Of a stretch of DNA of 64,000 nucleotides, positions 44,267-53,687 are shown piece after piece. The notes below the pieces were generated by a model that was not told where the DNA came from, ran no database searches, and saw only the letters and a program-made list of their open reading frames with translations. The stretch comes from Gluconacetobacter diazotrophicus PA1 5 (GTDB taxonomy: Bacteria; Pseudomonadota; Alphaproteobacteria; Acetobacterales; Acetobacteraceae). Made by a program: the position numbers and the translations under genes. Within the stretch, counting starts at the first letter, position 1. Each line of letters starts with the position of its first letter. Where the stretch lies: positions 868,001 to 932,000 of the forward strand of contig NC_011365.1 in assembly GCF_000021325.1 (NCBI RefSeq). Direction: 5' to 3'.

Positions 44267-46585
44267 TCAGGCCGTCGCGGCTTCGCGCGCCCGCCGGTTC
44301 AGTTCCTCGACCAGCGGGGCGTCCCGTTCGTCCGGCTTGGGCCGGCCGAAAAGGTAGCCCTGGACCTCGGTGCAGCCTTCCTCGCGGACCCGGTCGAGAT
44401 GGGCCTGGGTTTCGACACCCTCGGCAACCGTGGTCACGCCCAGACGCTTGCCCAGGCTGGCCACCACCTGAACCACGGCGGCGCAGTCGGGCCGGTCGAC
44501 GGCATCGCGCACGAACGAGCCGTCGATCTTGATCTTGTCGAACGGGAAGGCCCGCAGATGGGCCAGCGAGGAATAGCCCGTCCCGAAATCGTCGAGCGCC
44601 ACCCGGACGCCCAGGTTCCGCAATTGCTGCAGTTCGGCGGTCGTATCCCGTTCGTCGTAGAGAAGGGCCGTTTCGGTCACCTCGATTTCCAGCCGCTCGG
44701 GCGGCAGGCCGGAGGCCTCCAGGGCTGCGAGGATGGACGGGACGAGCGTTCCCTTGCCGATCTGGCTGGCGGAAATATTCACCGCGACGCGCGCGCCATC
44801 GGTCCAGCGGGCCGCGTCGCGGCAGGCCGTATTCAGCACGAAACCGCCGAGCTGGTCGATCAGGCCGCTTTGCTCGGCCACCGGCACGAACTCGCCGGGC
44901 GAAATCCAGCCGCGCTCGGGATGGTACCACCGCACCAGGGCTTCGCGGGCCGTCACGGTGCCGCTGTCGATGCCGATGATCGGCTGGTAGAAGACGAACA
45001 GCCCCTCCTCGCTTTTCAGCGTAGCCTGCAGCCTGGCTTCCAGGCGCATACGCTCCTGGATGCGGGCCTCCATCTCGGGCTGGAACATCCGGAACTCTCC
45101 CTTTCCGGCGGTCTTGGCCACATGGAGGGCGATATCCGCCCGGCTCAGCAGCGTTTCCCCGTCCTCGCCATGGAGCGGCGCCAGGGCGATGCCGACGGAC
45201 GCGGTGATCTGGATGCTCCGGTCGTAATCGAGGTCATAGGGCTCGCTCAGGAAGGCGACGACACGCGCGGCCAGCAACGCGGCCTCTTCCGCGTTGTCGT
45301 GCGGAACGAGGACGGCGAACTCGTCCCCTCCCAGCCGTCCGACGACGGTCGCCGGGCTGTTGCACGTCGCGCGCAGGCGGCTTGCCACCTGGGTGAGCAG
45401 GATATCGCCGATCCGATGCCCCCTTGTATCATTCACCAGCTTGAAGCCGTCCAGATCCACGAACAGCAGTCCGACCCGGTTCCCGGGCGTGCCCAGGCGC
45501 TTGTCCAGTTCCTCGTGGAACGTGATGCGGTTCGGAAGCCCGGTCAGGATGTCGTAATGGGCCATCTGGAAGATGCGCCGTTCGGACTCCGCCTCCTTGG
45601 TCACGAGCGCCCAGGTCAGCATGGGGCCGATATACGTCCCGTCCGTGTCCGTGACGGCGGAAACCTTCAGGTCGATGACCTCGGGACCGAGGCTGATGCG
45701 GGCATTGTGCGGAAGGTTCGCGGGGTCGCCCAGAATCCGGCGCTGGTGTTGCGGGTGCCTGTGAAAGACGTCGATACAGGTGCCCGGCAGGTCGTCGGCC
45801 TTGATCGGCAGCAGGTGCTCGATCCGCCGGACCAGGCGTTTCGAGGTCTCGTTGACGTAATTGATCTTCAGCGTATCGGGTTCGACCGTCATCACCGCGA
45901 CCGGCATGTCGTCGATCATGCGCAGCAGCCGGTTCTGCGCCTGTTCCTTGGACCGTGCCGCGATCGACGCGTTGACCATGCGGACGAAGTCGCGGTTCTG
46001 GATCAGCACCACGACCACCGAGGCCCCGATCACGAACACGACGTTGACCGCCATGCCGATGAACACGGGCTGTCCCGTCGAAGCGAAGAAGACCACGAAG
46101 GCGCTCCCGGCGACAGCGGCGACGATCAGGGCGGCCGAGCGCAGGTGGATCAGGCAGAACATCGTGCCCAGGATGGAAATCACCAGGAAGAACGCGACGT
46201 GGCTCTGTTCCAGCGCGTCGCCATAGGAAAACAGCGCGAATGCCCAGGCCGGAAAGACCACCGTCAGGGCCGCGGCCACGCGATTGGCGCGTCGCAGTTC
46301 CGCGAAGGCCGTTTCCACCGTCAACGCGACGTTTCTCTTCTTCCACCACACGACCAGGCGCGACAGGCATATGGCGGTCAGCAGCAGGGACGCATACAGG
46401 GTCAGCCACAGCGGCGCCCGATGGATGAAGGTCCCGGCCAGGACCCAGGCATCGGCCACCAGGATGAAATACATCAGCGGGATAAGGCGCGAGAGCGCCG
46501 CGAATTGCGCCTTCAGCAGTTCGGGGTTACCGGTGCGCACCGACAGGAACGTCGCAATTCCGGCGCAGATCGATTTCGGATTCAT
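44267..46585 (-). CDS. Membrane GGDEF-EAL cyclic-di-GMP enzyme
   Basis: A 772-residue protein: six N-terminal helices (residues about 30-200), a PAS-like region with RMIDDMPVAVMTVEPDTLKIN, a GGDEF domain with RLGGDEFAVL (about 418) and an EAL domain with REALVRWYHP (about 547), DDFGTGYSSLAHLRAFPFDKIKI-type loop 6 (DDFGTGYSS), AEGVETQ and VQGYLFGRP. Both catalytic motifs are consensus, so it may make and degrade c-di-GMP. No RxxD inhibitory site precedes GGDEF. c-di-GMP controls cellulose and EPS in acetic acid bacteria, so it could act on such pathways. It follows the MHYT-type enzyme gene by 48 bp. Confidence 0.92.
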   Translation of the reverse strand: MNPKSICAGIATFLSVRTGNPELLKAQFAALSRLIPLMYFILVADAWVLAGTFIHRAPLWLTLYASLLLTAICLSRLVVWWKKRNVALTVETAFAELRRANRVAAALTVVFPAWAFALFSYGDALEQSHVAFFLVISILGTMFCLIHLRSAALIVAAVAGSAFVVFFASTGQPVFIGMAVNVVFVIGASVVVVLIQNRDFVRMVNASIAARSKEQAQNRLLRMIDDMPVAVMTVEPDTLKINYVNETSKRLVRRIEHLLPIKADDLPGTCIDVFHRHPQHQRRILGDPANLPHNARISLGPEVIDLKVSAVTDTDGTYIGPMLTWALVTKEAESERRIFQMAHYDILTGLPNRITFHEELDKRLGTPGNRVGLLFVDLDGFKLVNDTRGHRIGDILLTQVASRLRATCNSPATVVGRLGGDEFAVLVPHDNAEEAALLAARVVAFLSEPYDLDYDRSIQITASVGIALAPLHGEDGETLLSRADIALHVAKTAGKGEFRMFQPEMEARIQERMRLEARLQATLKSEEGLFVFYQPIIGIDSGTVTAREALVRWYHPERGWISPGEFVPVAEQSGLIDQLGGFVLNTACRDAARWTDGARVAVNISASQIGKGTLVPSILAALEASGLPPERLEIEVTETALLYDERDTTAELQQLRNLGVRVALDDFGTGYSSLAHLRAFPFDKIKIDGSFVRDAVDRPDCAAVVQVVASLGKRLGVTTVAEGVETQAHLDRVREEGCTEVQGYLFGRPKPDERDAPLVEELNRRAREAATA

Positions 46586-46633
46586 CAGGTCCTCACGCCG
46601 CCGCTCATGGGCATGGCTTGGTCGGTGGTGGCG

Positions 46634-48718
46634 TCAGCGGGCGAATTCGGCACGGGCGGACGCCCCGTTCCCGTCGCGGAGGGTTCGGCTTTCGCGGGTC
46701 AGCGTGATATGCCCGCTTCCGACGATCTGCCCGAGCGGGGCCGGCCGGCCAAGCAGGAAGCCCTGGGCCTCGTCGCACCCTTCGCTGTTCAGCATGGAAA
46801 GCTGGTCATACGTCTCGATTCCCTCGGCGAGCACGGGAATGCCGAAGGATTTGCCGAGGCCGAGCACGGCCCGGATGATGGCCAGCGTCTGCGGATTGGC
46901 CGCCGCCGCGCAGCAGAACGAACGGTCGATCTTGATCCGGTCGAAGGGAAAGGCACGAAGGGTATCGAGCGAGGAATACCCCGTTCCGAAATCGTCGAGC
47001 GCGATGGTGACCCCCAGCGCCTTGATTTCGCGCAGCACGTGCAACGCACGCTTCCGGTCCGCGAAGATCGTCGTTTCGGTCAGTTCCAGTTCCAGCCGTT
47101 CGGGCGACAGCCCCGTTTCGGCCAGCACGGTCCGGACCAGCTTCGCCAGATCGGCATGCACGAACTGCACCGCCGAGAGATTCACCGCGATCTTGTAGGG
47201 CGGCTCCCACGACGCGGCTTCCCGGCAGGCGGTTCGCAGGACCCATTCGCCGATCGGAAGGATCAGGCCGTTTTCTTCCGCAAGGGGGATGAACTCGGCC
47301 GGCGAGATCGAACCGATCTGCGGATGCTCCCAGCGCAGCAGGGCCTCGTAGCCGCGAATCCGGCCGGTCGCGATCGACGTCTGGACCTGGTAGTGCAGCG
47401 AGAGCTGGTCGCGCGCCAGCGCGTCGCGCAGGTCGGCGGCGAGGATGCGACGGGCGCGAAGGGCCTCGTCCATCTCGGGCTTGTAGAAGCAGATCTTCCG
47501 GATCGGATCGGCCTTGGCGCGATACATGGCCAGGTCGGCGTTGTTCGCCAGCAGTTCCTTGTCGGCGGTGTCGTCGGGCCAGATGGCCACGCCCAGGCTG
47601 CCGCCTGACTGGACCTCGAATCCATCGAGCCGCAGGGGCTTGAACAGGGCGCGTTCCAGGCGTCCGAGAAAGTCGGAAAGGTCCCGCCTGTCCCCCATGC
47701 GATACAGGGCCGCGAACTCGTCACCGCCGGTCCGGGCGACGAACTCGCCGTCGCGCAGCAATCCCTTGAGGCGCCGGCCGAGGATACGCAGCACCTCGTC
47801 CCCCGCCGCATGACCGCGCAGATCGTTGATTTCCTTGAAGCGATTGAGATCGATGCCGATAAAGGCGAACGTGCCCTTATTCTCCCGTGCCAACGCGATC
47901 TCGGAATCGAGACGGTCGTTGAAGCTGGCGCGGTTCGGAAGGCCGGTCAGCGTGTCGTTCATCGCTATATGATGCAGTCGCTCCACGGTTTCGGCCCGGA
48001 CGCTGTCGTCGATCAGGTAACTCGCCAGCCCGGCGCCGACGATGACCAGCGCCGTAGCGGTGATCGCCAATGCCAGGGCATGCAATGCCTCGGGATTGGC
48101 GAACGACCCGTCGATGGGCGCGGGCGTGATGCGCAGCGCGGCCATGCCGGTGAAATGCAGCCCGATGGTCGCCAGCACCAGCAGGCCGGCCATCAGGTTG
48201 CGGGCCTGCCGGCCCCGCCGCGCGGCGACCTGCAGTGCCACCGCCGACAGGCCGACGGCAAGCACGATGGATACGACGAGAAGACGCCTGTCCCACGACA
48301 TGACGCCCTGCACGCGATAGGCCGTCATCCCGGTATAGTGCATGGCGGCAATCGACAGGCCGACGATCCCACCGCCCAATGCGGGCGCCAGCCCCGTCCC
48401 GCGGTTTCCGGCCAGGACGAAGCCGGCCGTGCTGCCGATGACCGCGATCAGCAGGGATACGATGGTCAGGACCGGATCGAACCCCACGGGAACGCCAGGA
48501 TGAAATCCAAGCATGGCGATGAAGTGGGTACACCAGATCGACACCGCCGCGGTCAGGGCCGTCAGGAAGTGCCAGCCATATTTCTGCAGCCCGGTCGTAT
48601 CGAGCGTGCGGAAGAACAGCCGCGCCGTCACCCAGGACCCCAGGCCGCAGAGCAGCCCGGCGGCGATCACCAGGGACAGGCTGTGTTCAGCGATGATGCA
48701 GCCGAAGATCGTCCTCAT
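46634..48718 (-). CDS. MHYT-GGDEF-EAL cyclic-di-GMP enzyme
   Basis: A roughly 694-residue protein with an N-terminal seven-helix MHYT sensor. Its repeated motifs WCTHFIAML, AAMHYTGM and IGLHFTGM carry His/Met ligands proposed to bind copper and sense O2, CO or NO. GGDEF (ARTGGDEFAALY, about 329) and EAL (YEALLRWEHP, about 455) follow, with ALDDFGTGYSSL, LAEGIETYDQL and AQGFLLGRPAP, all consensus. The start at 48718 is supported by an ATGA overlap with the small membrane protein gene upstream. Confidence 0.92.
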   Translation of the reverse strand: MRTIFGCIIAEHSLSLVIAAGLLCGLGSWVTARLFFRTLDTTGLQKYGWHFLTALTAAVSIWCTHFIAMLGFHPGVPVGFDPVLTIVSLLIAVIGSTAGFVLAGNRGTGLAPALGGGIVGLSIAAMHYTGMTAYRVQGVMSWDRRLLVVSIVLAVGLSAVALQVAARRGRQARNLMAGLLVLATIGLHFTGMAALRITPAPIDGSFANPEALHALALAITATALVIVGAGLASYLIDDSVRAETVERLHHIAMNDTLTGLPNRASFNDRLDSEIALARENKGTFAFIGIDLNRFKEINDLRGHAAGDEVLRILGRRLKGLLRDGEFVARTGGDEFAALYRMGDRRDLSDFLGRLERALFKPLRLDGFEVQSGGSLGVAIWPDDTADKELLANNADLAMYRAKADPIRKICFYKPEMDEALRARRILAADLRDALARDQLSLHYQVQTSIATGRIRGYEALLRWEHPQIGSISPAEFIPLAEENGLILPIGEWVLRTACREAASWEPPYKIAVNLSAVQFVHADLAKLVRTVLAETGLSPERLELELTETTIFADRKRALHVLREIKALGVTIALDDFGTGYSSLDTLRAFPFDRIKIDRSFCCAAAANPQTLAIIRAVLGLGKSFGIPVLAEGIETYDQLSMLNSEGCDEAQGFLLGRPAPLGQIVGSGHITLTRESRTLRDGNGASARAEFAR

Positions 48719-48894
48719 CGAAGGTGCGACGCAACCCTGGCGACGATCGCGGTCCCGCCGCATAGCGCCACAAGCAGGGCCAGTGACGCGAAGTAATACG
48801 ATTGTAGATCGACCGGAAGCGGACCGCCGGCGAAACATATTGTAAAAATGGAGAGGATGAGCATGGCCCCGATACTAACGGCGATCCGGGTCAT
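48715..48894 (-). CDS. Small membrane protein coupled to the MHYT-GGDEF-EAL gene
   Basis: A 59-residue protein beginning MTRIAVSIGAMLILSIFTI, with two hydrophobic helices separated by GGPLPVDLQSYYF and a basic C-terminus (RVASHLR). I do not recognise the family. Its stop overlaps the start of the MHYT-GGDEF-EAL gene in an ATGA, which is how cotranslated partners are usually arranged, so I judge it real. It may assist or regulate the sensor in the membrane. The ribosome site is weak. Confidence 0.6.
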   Translation of the reverse strand: MTRIAVSIGAMLILSIFTICFAGGPLPVDLQSYYFASLALLVALCGGTAIVARVASHLR

Positions 48895-49024
48895 CTGTCT
48901 ATCCGGCGGGCTGTCGCCCAATGCCGGGGACCGAAATGGGCGACCAGGCAGGCCCGATCCCCCATTCCGGCATTTTTATTCTCAGGCTGTCTTCATATGA
49001 CGACGCGATATATGATGATGCGGC

Positions 49025-49402
49025 TCAGCGGCCCAGCGACCGATCGTAATACTCGTCGATCTGGTGGCCATACATCTCGTCCCCCCAGTTCGGCATCGTG
49101 TCGTCGGTATAGGCCGGCGCGCCCTGGAGCTGTTCCCGCGTCAGGTCGACCACATAGCCGCTGAGGTCGGGATCGTAGGTCAGGGTCTTCCACGGCAGCG
49201 GGTGGTAGCTGTTCCCGATCCCGAGGAATCCGCCAAAGCTCATCACGGCGTAGGCGACATGACCGGTGCGCTTGTCCACCATGAAATGATTGACGGTGCC
49301 CAGCCGGTCGCCGCCCCGGGAATAGACCGCCGTGCCCTCCACCTTGTCCGAGGAGATAAGCTCGTGCGTCTCGCTGATCTTGTCCGTTGTAACGTTTGAC
49401 AT
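49025..49402 (-). CDS. PRC-barrel domain protein
   Basis: A 125-residue protein. THELISSDKVEGTAVYSRGGDRLGTVNHFMVDKRTGHVAYAVMS-type sequence (for example SRGGDRLGTVNHFMVDKRTG) is a PRC-barrel domain, as in photosynthetic reaction-centre H subunits and many stress-related proteins of Alphaproteobacteria. The C-terminal LPWKTLTYDPDLSGYVV with YGHQIDEYYD is typical. GGAGGACG precedes the ATG. It is likely a peripheral, stress-responsive protein; no partner is evident. Confidence 0.88.
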   Translation of the reverse strand: MSNVTTDKISETHELISSDKVEGTAVYSRGGDRLGTVNHFMVDKRTGHVAYAVMSFGGFLGIGNSYHPLPWKTLTYDPDLSGYVVDLTREQLQGAPAYTDDTMPNWGDEMYGHQIDEYYDRSLGR

Positions 49403-49515
49403 GACGTCCTCCGTTCGCTGATGAACGAGACCTGAGTTGGTGGGCCCACAAGACGGAACAAGGGGGCGCGCAGCGCCTGTCTCGCACAATAGTTTGAGGG
49501 AACGAAATACGTTTC

Positions 49516-51108
49516 TCAGTGCCCTTCCATGGACGGCACGTCGTCCTGCGCGTCCATTACCGAGACGTCTGGGACGGGCACGGCGCTGCGCACCCCCCAT
49601 TCGCAGAACAGCAGAGAAACGACCGCCACCACCGCAAGGTCCCAGCCATAGGGAATCCAGCCCCGCCCGCCGAACGCCGTACTGCCGCCATAGGACAGCG
49701 CCGCGATGGTCGGCAGGTAGGCCATGAACCAGACCGCATGGCGGAAGGCCGCACGGTGCCGCGCCCACCCTTCATGCCGGCGGAACCAGGCATAGAGCGG
49801 CAGGAACATCAGCATCAGCAGGATGATGTCGCCGCTGAGCGGCCATCGCGCCCAATAGAGCAGCAGCGAGGAAAACATGAAGGCCAGCGCGCCCACCACC
49901 CGCATGGCCGGCACCCGCACCGGCCGGAGACGATCCGGCAGCGTCCGCCGCAGCGCCAGGGCCGCGATCGGCAGCATCATGTAGGAAATCACGGTACAGA
50001 CCGAAATGACCGAGGCCAGGATACCCCACCCGCGAAAGCAGAACAGGAAGATGAACGCCACGCCCAGGTTGAACCACAGCGCCGGGCGCGGCACGCCGTA
50101 CAGCGGATGGATGCGCCCCAGCAGGTCGGGCATCGTGCCGTTGCGCTGCATGCCCAGCGTCATGCGCGTGCTGCTGGCCAGATGGGTCGCCCCGGCGCCG
50201 CTGGGGGCGAGGAAGGCATCGAAATACAGCAGCATCGCCAGCCAGTTGAGGTTGAAGGCGATGGCAAGCTGCGCGAAGGGCGAGGAAAAGGACAGGCCGG
50301 CCCATCCCCCCGCCCCCGGCCGCACGGCGCCCAGGTAGGCGCATTGCAGCAGCAGGTAGATCACGGTCGCCAGCACGACCGAGCCCAGCACGGCGAAGGG
50401 GATGCTGCGCGCGGGATTGCGCGCCTCCCCCGCCAGGTTCAGCGGGCTCTGGAACCCGTTGAAGGCGAAGACGATGCCCGAGGTCGAAACCGCCGTCAGG
50501 ATGCCCGACAGGCCATAGGGCATGAACCCGCCGGCACCATCGCCCACCAGGTTGCCGGCACGGAAGCTGCTGGCCATCAGCGCCAGCGCGGTGGCGGCCG
50601 GCACCACCAGCTTGAAGACCGTGATCATGGCGTTGAAGCGCGCGAAGAACCGCACGCTCCAGAAATTCAGCAGGAAATAGACCACCACCAGCACCGCCGC
50701 CGCCATCAGGCCCGGCGGCGTCAGCACGCCGTCATGATACAGCCCCCGCGCCCAGGGAAAGGACCAGGAACTCATATACTGCACCGACGCCTCGGCCTCG
50801 ACCGGTACGACGCTGACGATCGACAGCCAGTTCGCGCTGGCGGCCATGAAGCCGACCAGCGGACCGTGGGTCAGGTTGGCGTAGCGCACCATGCCGCCCG
50901 CCACCGGGAACATGCCCCCCAGTTCGGTGGCCACGCCCGCGATCGCCAGCGCGATGACCGCGCCCAGCAGCCAGGCCAGGCTGGCCGCCGGCCCCGCCGT
51001 CGCGGCCGCGCGCTGGGCCCCGAACAGCCAGCCCGACCCGATCATGGCGCTCAGCCCCGTGAACATCAGTTGCCAGGGGCCAAGGGCGCGATTCAGGTGG
51101 GGTGACAC
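49516..51108 (-). CDS. APC-superfamily amino-acid permease
   Basis: A 530-residue transporter with about 12 helices. LMFTGLSAMIGSGWLFGAQR is the helix-1 unwound motif of the APC fold, VATELGGMFPVAGGMVRYAN is helix 3, and VFAFNGFQSPLNLAGEARNPARS is the GFExP-like helix 6 region with the conserved EARNP loop. The GTG at 51108 matches the family's start; GGAGAAGCCC lies upstream. The substrate is probably a neutral or basic amino acid. It lies downstream of metE on the same strand but 98 bp away, so cotranscription is possible. Confidence 0.85.
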   Translation of the reverse strand: MSPHLNRALGPWQLMFTGLSAMIGSGWLFGAQRAAATAGPAASLAWLLGAVIALAIAGVATELGGMFPVAGGMVRYANLTHGPLVGFMAASANWLSIVSVVPVEAEASVQYMSSWSFPWARGLYHDGVLTPPGLMAAAVLVVVYFLLNFWSVRFFARFNAMITVFKLVVPAATALALMASSFRAGNLVGDGAGGFMPYGLSGILTAVSTSGIVFAFNGFQSPLNLAGEARNPARSIPFAVLGSVVLATVIYLLLQCAYLGAVRPGAGGWAGLSFSSPFAQLAIAFNLNWLAMLLYFDAFLAPSGAGATHLASSTRMTLGMQRNGTMPDLLGRIHPLYGVPRPALWFNLGVAFIFLFCFRGWGILASVISVCTVISYMMLPIAALALRRTLPDRLRPVRVPAMRVVGALAFMFSSLLLYWARWPLSGDIILLMLMFLPLYAWFRRHEGWARHRAAFRHAVWFMAYLPTIAALSYGGSTAFGGRGWIPYGWDLAVVAVVSLLFCEWGVRSAVPVPDVSVMDAQDDVPSMEGH

Positions 51109-51205
51109 GTCTGGGCTTCTCCGGCAGTCGGGCGGGGGTGGGTGCGAATCGCACGCGGATTTGCCCAACCAACATCGTTCCGCGTCCGGACGCAACAGGC
51201 CGGGG

Positions 51206-53563
51206 TCAGCCGGTCGCGTCGCCCGCCCGCATCCGGCGCGCGGCCTCCACCATCCCGGCGATCGCCGCGCGGACCTCGGGCCATTTCCGGGTCTTGAGAC
51301 CGCAATCGGGATTCACCCAGATCTGGTCGGCATCGATCCGCGCGGCCGCCGCCGCCAGCAGCGCCGTCATTTCGGCCACCGTGGGTACGCGCGGGGAATG
51401 GATGTCGTAGACGCCGGGTCCGATTTCGGCCGGATAGCGATGCCCGACGAAGGCATCGAGCAGTTCCATCTTCGAGCGTGCCGTCTCGATCGAGATGACA
51501 TCGGCATCCATCGCCCCGATGGCGGCGATGATGTCATTGAACTCGGAATAGCACATGTGGGTATGGATCTGCGTCACATCCGCCACCCCGGACGCGGCGA
51601 TGCGGAAGCAAGCCACCGCCCAGTCCAGATAGGCCTGCCATTCCCCCCGCCGCAACGGCAGCCCCTCGCGCAGCGCGGCCTCGTCGATCTGGATGATGGC
51701 GGCGCCCGCCCGTTCCAGGTCCACGACCTCGTCCCGGATGGCGTAGGCGATCTGGCGGCACGTGGTCTCGCGCGGCTGGTCGTCGCGGACGAAGGACCAG
51801 TTCAGGATCGTGACCGGACCGGTCAGCATGCCCTTCATCGGGCGGGCGGTCAGCGACTGGGCATGGCGCCACCATGCCACGGTCATCGCCTCGGGCCGCG
51901 ACACGTCCCCATAGATGATCGGCGGCCGGACATAGCGCGATCCATAGGACTGGACCCAGGCATGACGGGTGAAGGCGAAGCCCGACAGCCGTTCGCCGAA
52001 ATACTGCACCATGTCGTTGCGTTCGAATTCGCCATGGACCAGCACGTCCAGTCCGGCCTCCTCCTGCCAGGCGACGGCGCGGGCGATCTCGGCATGCAGG
52101 AAGGCCTCGTAGTCCGCGCGCGGCATCTCGCCCCTGGCATGGGCGGCGCGGGCCTGGCGGATTTCCGGGGTCTGCGGGAAGGACCCGATCGTGGTGGTGG
52201 GATAGGCGGGCAGCTTCAGCCGCGCGCGCTGCGCCGCCCGGCGGACGGGAAAGGCCGATGCACGATGGGCCGCGGTCGGCCCTTCCGCGGCCAGCCGCGC
52301 CTGGACGACAGGATCGTTGATACGCGGCGAGGTCCGGCGCGACGCGACGGCGGCGGATGACGCATCCAGCGCCTCGCGCACGGTGGCCTCGCCCTCGTTC
52401 AACGCGCGCGCCAGCACGGCCAGTTCGGCGATCTTCTGCACCGCGAAGGCCAGCCAGGACCGGACATCCGTCTCCAGCGCCGTCTCGCGGTCCAGGTCCA
52501 GCGGCGCATGCAACAGCGAACAGGACGGCGCAAGCTGGAGCGTCCGTCCCGCACGCACCGCCGGGGCGATCCGCGCCAGGATGGCGTTCAGGTCGGCCCG
52601 CCAGACATTGCGCCCGTCGATCACGCCCAGCGACAGCACCAGGTCCGGCCGCGCGCCCGCCAGAACCGCGTCCAGTTGTTCCGGCGCGCGGACCAGATCG
52701 ACATGCAGACCGTGAACCGGCAGCGACAGCGCCGTCGCCAGATTGTCGCCCAGCGCCCCGAAATAGGTCGCAAGCATCAGCCGCACCTCGCCCGCCCCCG
52801 CGCCGAGCTGCGCATAGGCCTGGACGAAGGCCGCCCGCGCCGCGTCGTCCAGATCCAGCACCAGGCAGGGTTCGTCGATCTGCACCCATTCCGCCCCGGC
52901 ATCGGCCAGCGCCCGCAGGATCGCGACATAGACCGGCAGCAGGCGCGGCAGCAGCGTCAGTGGATCGAAGCCGCCGCCGCGCGCCTTGCCCAGCAGCAGG
53001 TAGCTGACCGGCCCCAGCAGGACGGGCCGGGTCTCGATTCCCTGGGCGCGGGCCTCGCGATACTCATCGACCGGCTTGGTCGAGGACAGGCGGAACACCT
53101 GGTCGGCCGAGAATTCGGGCACCAGGTAATGGTAGTTGGTGTCGAACCATTTGGTCATTTCGGAAGCGGGCACGCCCGCGCCGTGGGCATGCGCATGGCC
53201 GTGGGCGCATGTGTCCGCCTGCCCGTCCGGCGTCGCCTGGGTGCCGCGCGCCAGGGCGAAATAGGTCGCGCTGTCGACCGTGCCGCCGGTCCAGCCATAG
53301 GCCGGCGGAATCGCCCCGACCATCACGGTCGTATCCAGCACATGGTCGTAGAGCGAAAAATCGTTGGACGGGATCACATCCGCGCCCCGGTCGCGCTGCC
53401 ACGCCCAGTTGGCGGCACGCAGCCGGGCTGCGGCGGCGTGAAGCGACGCGGCATCGGTGCGGCCGGCCCAGTGGTTTTCCAGCTCCGCCTTCAGTTCACG
53501 CCGGGGGCCGATGCGGGGAAAGCCCAGGGTGGCGACTTCAATCTTGGCGACGGTAACGGTCAT
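51206..53563 (-). CDS. metE: Cobalamin-independent methionine synthase
   Basis: Transfers the methyl group of 5-methyl-THF-polyglutamate to homocysteine without vitamin B12. The 785-residue protein has the two-barrel layout: the N-terminal start ATLGFPRIGPRRELK, and in the C-terminal barrel TTTIGSFPQT, VLVHGEFERND, QIHTHMCYSEFND (zinc His and Cys near 668-670) and NPDCGLKTR (zinc Cys near 752). A His-rich insert in the N-terminal half reads CAHGHAHAHG. A cobalamin riboswitch and a divergent SahR-type regulator lie upstream, fitting repression when B12 is present. Confidence 0.95.
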   Translation of the reverse strand: MTVTVAKIEVATLGFPRIGPRRELKAELENHWAGRTDAASLHAAAARLRAANWAWQRDRGADVIPSNDFSLYDHVLDTTVMVGAIPPAYGWTGGTVDSATYFALARGTQATPDGQADTCAHGHAHAHGAGVPASEMTKWFDTNYHYLVPEFSADQVFRLSSTKPVDEYREARAQGIETRPVLLGPVSYLLLGKARGGGFDPLTLLPRLLPVYVAILRALADAGAEWVQIDEPCLVLDLDDAARAAFVQAYAQLGAGAGEVRLMLATYFGALGDNLATALSLPVHGLHVDLVRAPEQLDAVLAGARPDLVLSLGVIDGRNVWRADLNAILARIAPAVRAGRTLQLAPSCSLLHAPLDLDRETALETDVRSWLAFAVQKIAELAVLARALNEGEATVREALDASSAAVASRRTSPRINDPVVQARLAAEGPTAAHRASAFPVRRAAQRARLKLPAYPTTTIGSFPQTPEIRQARAAHARGEMPRADYEAFLHAEIARAVAWQEEAGLDVLVHGEFERNDMVQYFGERLSGFAFTRHAWVQSYGSRYVRPPIIYGDVSRPEAMTVAWWRHAQSLTARPMKGMLTGPVTILNWSFVRDDQPRETTCRQIAYAIRDEVVDLERAGAAIIQIDEAALREGLPLRRGEWQAYLDWAVACFRIAASGVADVTQIHTHMCYSEFNDIIAAIGAMDADVISIETARSKMELLDAFVGHRYPAEIGPGVYDIHSPRVPTVAEMTALLAAAAARIDADQIWVNPDCGLKTRKWPEVRAAIAGMVEAARRMRAGDATG

Positions 53564-53606
53564 GACAGCCTCGTCAGGTTGGGCGGGACCGGGGAACAGG
53601 CACGCG

Positions 53607-53687
53607 TCACCAGCCGCGCCGGATCATCCCGGGCACGGTGCCGTCACGACCCGTCCGGACACCCCGCCGGAGGATTCTTGCGGCCAT
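53607..53687 (-). CDS. Candidate 26-codon leader ORF between riboswitch and metE
   Basis: An ATG-to-TGA frame encoding an Arg-rich 26-residue peptide (MAARILRRGV start, IRRGW end). Its ribosome site AGGAG is the conserved GCCAGGAGACCTGCC 3' strand of the cobalamin aptamer, seven bases upstream, and its AUG lies in CCATG, which can pair with CATGG at the 5' end of the aptamer. It ends 43 bases before metE in another frame. The peptide itself need not be functional; translation of the leader may matter more. Confidence 0.45.
   Translation of the reverse strand: MAARILRRGVRTGRDGTVPGMIRRGW

Noticed and set aside
43772-47608. Plus-strand open frame of about 1280 codons opposite the MFS and GGDEF-EAL genes
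   Set aside because: Same reason: mirror of strongly supported coding genes, with no domain or ribosome site.
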